A stretch of 64,000 nucleotides of DNA, from NCBI GenBank assembly GCA_016713965.1, contig JADJOC010000003.1, positions 1 through 64,000 on the forward strand. The letters run 5' to 3'. Position 1 is the stretch's first letter. The number at the start of each line of letters is the position of its first letter. Shown piece by piece: positions 59,431 through 64,000 of the stretch. Under the pieces are notes generated by a model. It ran no database searches. It saw nothing but the letters and a program-made list of their open reading frames with translations, and was not told the origin of the DNA. This DNA is from Chitinophagaceae bacterium (GTDB lineage Bacteria > Bacteroidota > Bacteroidia > Chitinophagales > Chitinophagaceae). Made by a program: the position numbers and the translations under genes.

Positions 59431-60552
59431 ATGACAAAAAAAGGAAAGGTTTTGATGGCTATGAGTGGCGGGATAGATAGCACTGTAGCGGCATTAATGC
59501 TTCATAAGCAAGGATATGAAGTAGTGGGTATTACTATGAAAACATGGGATTATGCCACTGCTGTAGGCACTTCGGGTAAAAAAGAAACTGGCTGCTGTAA
59601 CCTGGATAGCTTTAATGATGCCAGGCAGGCTGCTGTGCAGCATGGCTTTCCTCATTTTATTTTAGATATCAGGGACGAGTTTGGTGATTTTGTGATTGAG
59701 AACTTTGTGGACGAATATATTGCGGGACGTACCCCTAACCCATGCGTAATGTGCAATACGCATATAAAATGGCGTGCTTTATTAAAACGTGCTGATGCAT
59801 TGGGTTGTGATTACATTGCCACTGGCCATTATGCACAAATACACCAACATACAAATAGCAGGTATTTTATAAGGAAAGGAATAGATGAAACCAAAGACCA
59901 GAGCTATGTATTGTGGGGCCTGCAACAAGATCTGCTAAGCCGGACTTTATTGCCGCTAGGCACTTACCGCAAGACTGAAATACGGCAAATGGCACATGAT
60001 TTCGGTTATCCGGAATTGGCAAAAAAAAATGAGAGTTACGAAATTTGTTTTGTACCGGATAATGACTACCGGGGATTTTTAAAAAGAAGGGTTGAAGGCC
60101 TGGAAGAGCAGGTGAACGGAGGAAATTTTGTGGATAAATCCGGTAATATTTTGGGCAAGCATAAGGGTTATCCTTTTTACACGGTAGGCCAGCGCAAAGG
60201 TTTGGATATTGCTTTGGGCAGGCCTGCATTTGTTACTGCTATTGATCCGGATAGTAACACGGTAGTTTTAGGAGAAGAAGAAGATCTGAATAAAAATGAA
60301 ATGAAAGTATCCGGGATTAACTGGATAAAATATGATGGTATTACGGAAGGGATGGAAGCCGTTACCAAAATCAGGTATAAAGATAAAGGTGCAGTAAGCA
60401 ACTTGTTTACATACCAAAATGGCATAGTTGTTCGTTTTTATGATAATGTAAAAGGGATTGCTCCCGGGCAAAGTGCGGTTTTTTATGAAGGTGATGATGT
60501 AATTGGCGGAGGAATAATACAAAGGGATGGGCCTGCTGAGATTTTTAAATAG
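59431..60552 (+). CDS. mnmA: tRNA-specific 2-thiouridylase MnmA
   Basis: Thiolates U34 of tRNA-Lys, -Glu and -Gln wobble positions. The PP-loop is VLMAMSGGIDSTVAALML. TPNPCVMCN carries the first catalytic cysteine and YEICFVPDNDY the second; DYIATGHYAQ, TKDQSYVLWGL and YTVGQRKGL are further family motifs. The ATG at 59431 gives 373 residues; a TTG five codons earlier overlaps the promoter spacing. The frame is intact. Confidence 0.95.
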   Translation: MTKKGKVLMAMSGGIDSTVAALMLHKQGYEVVGITMKTWDYATAVGTSGKKETGCCNLDSFNDARQAAVQHGFPHFILDIRDEFGDFVIENFVDEYIAGRTPNPCVMCNTHIKWRALLKRADALGCDYIATGHYAQIHQHTNSRYFIRKGIDETKDQSYVLWGLQQDLLSRTLLPLGTYRKTEIRQMAHDFGYPELAKKNESYEICFVPDNDYRGFLKRRVEGLEEQVNGGNFVDKSGNILGKHKGYPFYTVGQRKGLDIALGRPAFVTAIDPDSNTVVLGEEEDLNKNEMKVSGINWIKYDGITEGMEAVTKIRYKDKGAVSNLFTYQNGIVVRFYDNVKGIAPGQSAVFYEGDDVIGGGIIQRDGPAEIFK

Positions 60553-60578
60553 AACTTAAATATTGTAACTTACATTAT

Positions 60579-61319
60579 ATGAAGAAAGTATCCTTTTTAT
60601 TATTGATAGTAGCCATTGGTATTTTTGCTGCCTGCAAAAAATCTGAAACATTTTCTACAGGTTCTATTAGTGATTATGCGCCTTACAAGGTAGGAAAATA
60701 TATTACTTACCAATTAGACTCGCTAAAGTTTATCAATTTTGGCACAAAAGATACTGTAGTTACTTACCAGGTTAAATACCTGGTTGATGCTGAAATTTCG
60801 GATAATTTAGGCCGACCGGCTTACCGGGTACTACGTTTTATCCGTAAGACCAGCCTTGATCCGTGGGTGCCGGATAATACTTTTATGGCCATTTCAGAAG
60901 ATAATACGTTGGAGTTTGTTGAAAATAATTTGCGGTTTATTAAATTGAAATTACCAATATATAATGGATATAGCTGGAAGGGTAATTCTTATATAGATGA
61001 TGACTCGCAAGATAGTGAACTAAAATATTTAGACAATTGGGATTATATTTATGACAGTGTGAATGTGCCTATTACAGTAGGTAATTTCAATATTGACAGC
61101 ACATTAAAAGTAAATCAAAGAGATGAAATTTCCGGTTCTCCCGGTAACCCAAATGCATTCAGCGAAAGAAACATTAGTGAAGAAAAATATGCCAAAGGTA
61201 TTGGATTAGTTTACCGCAGGTTTTTACATTCAGAATACCAGCCTCCTATCCAGAATGAACCGGGCAGATATGCCGATGGATCTTATGGTATTACATTAAC
61301 TATGATAGATCACAATTAA
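60579..61319 (+). CDS. lipoprotein of unknown function
   Basis: A 246-residue protein with a lipoprotein signal (MKKVSFLLLIVAIGIFAACKKSE), lipobox cysteine at residue 19. The mature part starts with a YKVGKYITYQLDSL segment and continues with beta-rich sequence, including a block SEERNISEEKY-like FSERNISEEKYAKGIGLVYRRF near the end. This is usual for an uncharacterised lipoprotein family in Chitinophagaceae. It lies 26 bp after mnmA and may share its transcript. Confidence 0.75.
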   Translation: MKKVSFLLLIVAIGIFAACKKSETFSTGSISDYAPYKVGKYITYQLDSLKFINFGTKDTVVTYQVKYLVDAEISDNLGRPAYRVLRFIRKTSLDPWVPDNTFMAISEDNTLEFVENNLRFIKLKLPIYNGYSWKGNSYIDDDSQDSELKYLDNWDYIYDSVNVPITVGNFNIDSTLKVNQRDEISGSPGNPNAFSERNISEEKYAKGIGLVYRRFLHSEYQPPIQNEPGRYADGSYGITLTMIDHN

Positions 61320-61466
61320 TTTGTAATCAAGTTTGCAGCTTTAATTTGCATTGGTGATCATGTCTCATTAATTAAAAAAAATAAAAGTATTTTTTTTGAC
61401 AAATCTGCGTCCATTACTTTTTACAATTTCCTTTATTAAGCAAACAAATTAGAATAATAATTTCCC

Positions 61467-61919
61467 ATGGAAGTATCAATTCGTAAATCAATTAAAGAAG
61501 ATTGCCAACAGATGATGCAGCTGGTGCATGAGTTAGCCCTGTATGAAAAATCGCCTACAGAAGTGACGGTTGATTTTAATCATTTTGTAGATAGCGGATT
61601 TGGTAATAACCCTGTTTGGTGGGCTTTTGTAGCAGAAGAAAATGCAATAATTGTAGGTTTTGCGCTTTATTATATCCGGTACTCTACCTGGAAAGGGCAA
61701 CGCATGTATTTAGAAGACTTGTTAGTAACGGAAAAAATGCGTGGCCGGGGAATAGGTAAACTTTTATTTGATGCATTGATTGCCGAATGTAAAATAAAAA
61801 AATATTCCGGCCTGGTATGGCAGGTATTGGATTGGAATGAACCAGCTATTAATTTCTATAAAAAACTGGATGGTATAAGATTTGATAGCGAATGGATAAA
61901 CTGCAGTTTGGAACTTTAA
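61467..61919 (+). CDS. GNAT family N-acetyltransferase, diamine acetyltransferase-like
   Basis: A 150-residue acetyltransferase. RKSIKEDCQQMMQLVHELALYEKSP, YYIRYSTWKGQRMYLEDLLV and the acetyl-CoA loop KMRGRGIGKLLFDALI follow the spermidine/spermine acetyltransferase-like pattern, with VLDWNEPAINFYKKLDG after it. The substrate is unknown; a thialysine, polyamine or similar amine is possible. The frame is intact. The stop is 5 bp before the second IS copy, which spared the gene. Confidence 0.88.
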   Translation: MEVSIRKSIKEDCQQMMQLVHELALYEKSPTEVTVDFNHFVDSGFGNNPVWWAFVAEENAIIVGFALYYIRYSTWKGQRMYLEDLLVTEKMRGRGIGKLLFDALIAECKIKKYSGLVWQVLDWNEPAINFYKKLDGIRFDSEWINCSLEL

Positions 61920-62027
61920 TTATGGGTATAATACTGAAAAATGGTTGTTAAAAACTGCTAAGAAGTATTATAGTAAAAGATTTGACAGAAGTTTGATGAA
62001 ACACGTTTCATCAAACTTTTATTTTTT

Positions 62028-63031
62028 ATGAACATTTCAAAAAAAAGCGATGCTGGTCATGTGGGCAGCTGAAGGTAATTGGCTGGGAAAACGCCATGGT
62101 AAACAAAGATTTAAGTGCAAAAATTGCGGGATTTTATTTACCTCTAACAGGAAAGAACAGCGTATAAAAAATCGGTTTACCTGGTTTAAAAAATGGGTAT
62201 TGGAACGACAAACTTATAAGACATTATCAAGGGACAGTGGTTATTCAATAGATACACTTCAACGAACATTTTATACGCTACTTGAGCAAGCGCCTCAGAT
62301 AAAAATTATTAAAAGAGGCCAGGTAAATCTTAGAATAGATGCTACTTATTTTAAAAAGTTTTGTTTATTGGCTTACCAGGATGATTTAGATGGATATACA
62401 CAGCTTATCAGATTTTCTGATGGAGAAACATTATGTGAAATTAAAGAGGATTTAGATAACCTTATTCGCTTAGGATTACAATTAGAAAGTATTACCACCG
62501 ATGGCCATAAAAGCATATTAAAAGCAATCAAAAAATCTATATCTGATGTTAAAGTGCAGCGTTGCCTTGTCCATATCCAGCGTATGTGCCTGTTGTGGCT
62601 TACACGCTATCCCAAGCATGAATCAGGCCAGCAACTTCGAGGTTTAATTTTAATGCTGCTGAGAATAAAAACACACAATGATAAGTTGTTTTGGATTAAA
62701 CAACTTGATAACTGGTATGTAATACATAAGGTATATATTAATGAGAAAACATTTAAGGAAAATTCTAAAAGATATTGGTACACTCACAAATTATTAAGGC
62801 GATCCTATTTTACCATAAAAAGAGCTTTACCTAATATGTTTCATTACTTATCTAACCCAAAATACCTCATACAACAAATGGCATAGAAGGTTACTTTAGC
62901 CATTTAAAAAATCATTTAGATTTACACAGGGGTCTTACTCCAAAAACAGAATCAACTTTATTAAGTGGTATGTATATTTTCTAACAAAAAATGAGTTTTT
63001 AAAACCATTGGGCTTACCAGAAAATGCATAA
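62028..63031 (+). CDS. transposase of IS copy 2, frameshifted
   Basis: The same zinc-ribbon IS256-type transposase as in copy 1, with the open frame 62050-62886 covering ribbon (FKCKNCG), LRIDATYF, TTDGHKSIL and VQRCLVHIQRM. At about 62858 a run-length difference stops the frame before the catalytic TNGIEGYFSHLKNHLDLH. The sequence beyond reads HRGLTPKTESTLLSGMYIF, and NEFLKPLGLPENA follows after one missing T at 62983. Copy 1 has the correct form at that last site, so the copies complement each other. Confidence 0.85.
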
Positions 63032-63063
63032 AAAAGAGCAGCAAAACGCTGCTCTTTTTCAGT

Positions 63064-63111
63064 ATAAGCTCTAATCTTATTGCTGATAAGTTGGTCTCCA
63101 CCAGAGCTTAT
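63064..63111 (+). other. three-way-junction-like inverted repeats in the IS 3' tail, copy 2
   Basis: Same arrangement as at 10403-10450: ATAAGCTCT/AGAGCTTAT enclosing two hairpins, preceded by the perfect AAAAAGAGCAGC/GCTGCTCTTTTT hairpin at 63031-63059. Confidence 0.5.
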
Positions 63112-63286
63112 TTCCTCTTCAGATTAGATGACGCATTATAAGAATTTTCTTGGAAAAATCCACCAACCATTTTTCAGTACATTACCTTTTCATGAATTTG
63201 GATAGTGAACTTTAGTTTTCACTCGTACTAAGAACGATAAATTTAAGTATATAGTGTTACATATTTATTAAATAAATTTACATATA

Positions 63287-63808
63287 TCACATATTTTCGA
63301 GATTGCTTACCCTTTTTTGCTTAAGCTGCTTATAGAATGAAGGTGAAAGGCCTGTAATTTTTTTAAACTGGTTGGATAAATGTGCCACGCTACTATACTG
63401 TAACTTTTTGGAAATCTCTGTTTCGATTTTATGAATAATAATAAACTGCTGTATGGTGACACTCTTCACCTCAGAAAATATGTTTGCCAGGTAAGTATAA
63501 TCATAATTTAACTTTTCGCTGATATGGTCCGAATAATTTATCCCAGGCAATTTATCTGAGTAATGGATCATTTCAATAATTACATTTTTTATTTTTTCAA
63601 TCAGGATATTTTTTTTATCGTCTAATAATTGCAGGCCTGACGTAAGTAGTTTTTTTTTCAATTGCGTATGCTGTTGCTGTGTGATATCCTGCATAGTTTC
63701 TACAATACCTAATTCTATAGCTATATATTCTATTCCCAGTTTTTTCAGTTCTTCCTGTACCATCATTTTACAACGAAGGCTAACCATGTATTTGATATAT
63801 AGTTTCAT
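63287..63808 (-). CDS. AraC-type helix-turn-helix regulator, shortened DNA-binding domain
   Basis: A 173-residue protein. The C-terminal part reads YDYTYLANIFSEVKSVTIQQFIIIHKIE (first helix-turn-helix) and LQYSSVAHLSNQFKKITGLSPSFYK (second), the AraC signature. Between them, relatives have about 14 more residues (a linker helix of the form ERVKELL); here KIE runs straight into TEISKKLQYSS. The N-terminal 65 residues (VQEELKKLGIEYIAIELGIVE) are like the small Bacteroidota AraC regulators. The in-frame loss would damage DNA binding if real. The last 190 bp of the window hold no further feature. Confidence 0.8.
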   Translation of the reverse strand: MKLYIKYMVSLRCKMMVQEELKKLGIEYIAIELGIVETMQDITQQQHTQLKKKLLTSGLQLLDDKKNILIEKIKNVIIEMIHYSDKLPGINYSDHISEKLNYDYTYLANIFSEVKSVTIQQFIIIHKIETEISKKLQYSSVAHLSNQFKKITGLSPSFYKQLKQKRVSNLENM

Positions 63809-64000
63809 AGCGTAGGATATGTGATCATTAAATTTATTAATTAACCAATAGTTAATAGAAGAATAAAAACTTAACCAAATACATGATACCTGGTCCGGAC
63901 AGTCCAGGATTAAGTATCACCAATGCAAGCATTCATTAATAAAATGAAATTTAAAGCAACAATTATTTTTTGCATGAATATTTTTAGATATTAATAAAAA

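Larger units (their letters stand above)
61925..63186 (+). mobile_element. IS256-like insertion sequence, copy 2
   Basis: A 1,262-bp copy of the element at 10328-11593, in opposite orientation. The ends are GGTATAATACTGAAAAATGG on the left and the complement of GGTAATGTACTGAAAAATGG on the right. The flanks, TAATTATG and TTTTCATG, are not a perfect 8-bp duplication. Differences from copy 1 are mostly single-base gains and losses in runs. Confidence 0.9.

Noticed and set aside
10328..63186. The two IS copies as ends of a composite transposon carrying the CRISPR locus.
   Set aside because: The 51 kb between them is mostly housekeeping genes, and copy 1 has its own target duplication, so it moved alone.

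Overview
The window looks like chromosomal DNA of a member of the Bacteroidota, most probably family Chitinophagaceae. The base composition is AT-rich, promoters carry the Bacteroidota -7 motif TAnnTTTG, and gene content is typical of the group: a TamL-type outer-membrane lipoprotein, a SprE/PorW-like protein of the type IX secretion/gliding machinery, DUF5103, a VIT1-like transporter, class II ribonucleotide reductase and a type II-C Cas9. The taxonomy is inferred from gene content only; no rRNA or tRNA gene was seen.

Layout. 1-10 kb: etfA behind a four-helix-bundle gene, a PLP decarboxylase, nrdJ, a bifunctional nuclease, ispE, rocD and a VIT family gene. 10.3-13 kb: an IS256-like element (zinc-ribbon variant) interrupting a TPMT-type methyltransferase gene with an 8-bp target duplication, then a CDF metal transporter. 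13-24 kb: lon, an addiction-module-like protein, M42 peptidase, two UbiA-type proteins, a LuxE-like protein, def, ruvX, a SpoU methyltransferase and a TlpA-like thioredoxin. 24-28 kb: a broken tryptophan operon (trpG, a trpD'-'trpC fusion remnant, trpF, trpA, with trpE and trpB absent and two GNAT genes in place). 28-45 kb: transaldolase, SRP RNA, DUF5103, an ABC permease, an rRNA methyltransferase, tamL, fasciclin, an ECF sigma factor, a SprT-like protein, sprE/porW and a class A PBP.

45.5-54.9 kb is the centrepiece: a complete type II-C CRISPR-Cas locus. It holds a tracrRNA on the minus strand, cas9, an endonuclease V homologue (nfi), cas1, a 250-bp element with inverted ends, cas2, and a CRISPR array of 32 identical 46-bp repeats. 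Endonuclease V sits between cas9 and cas1 with 13-bp and 10-bp spacers, so it is almost certainly co-transcribed with them. It is the best candidate here for an undescribed accessory to CRISPR adaptation or defence. The tracrRNA anti-repeat and a TAGGTTTG motif right of the array both say that crRNAs are read leftwards, towards the cas genes.

55-64 kb: a HEAT-repeat gene, pntAB and pntAA (no pntB), a methyltransferase, folA, thyA carrying an in-frame palindromic repeat insertion, mnmA, a lipoprotein, a GNAT, a second inverted copy of the IS and an AraC-type regulator.

A caution applies to the whole annotation. About thirty genes, including housekeeping genes (lon, nrdJ, ispE, folA), are split by single-base indels, most of them in homopolymers. 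The two IS copies also differ mostly by run lengths. This points to uncorrected long-read sequence, not to real decay, so split genes are given here as single genes spanning the shift. Losses of larger segments (trp operon, pntB) are not explained by that noise.
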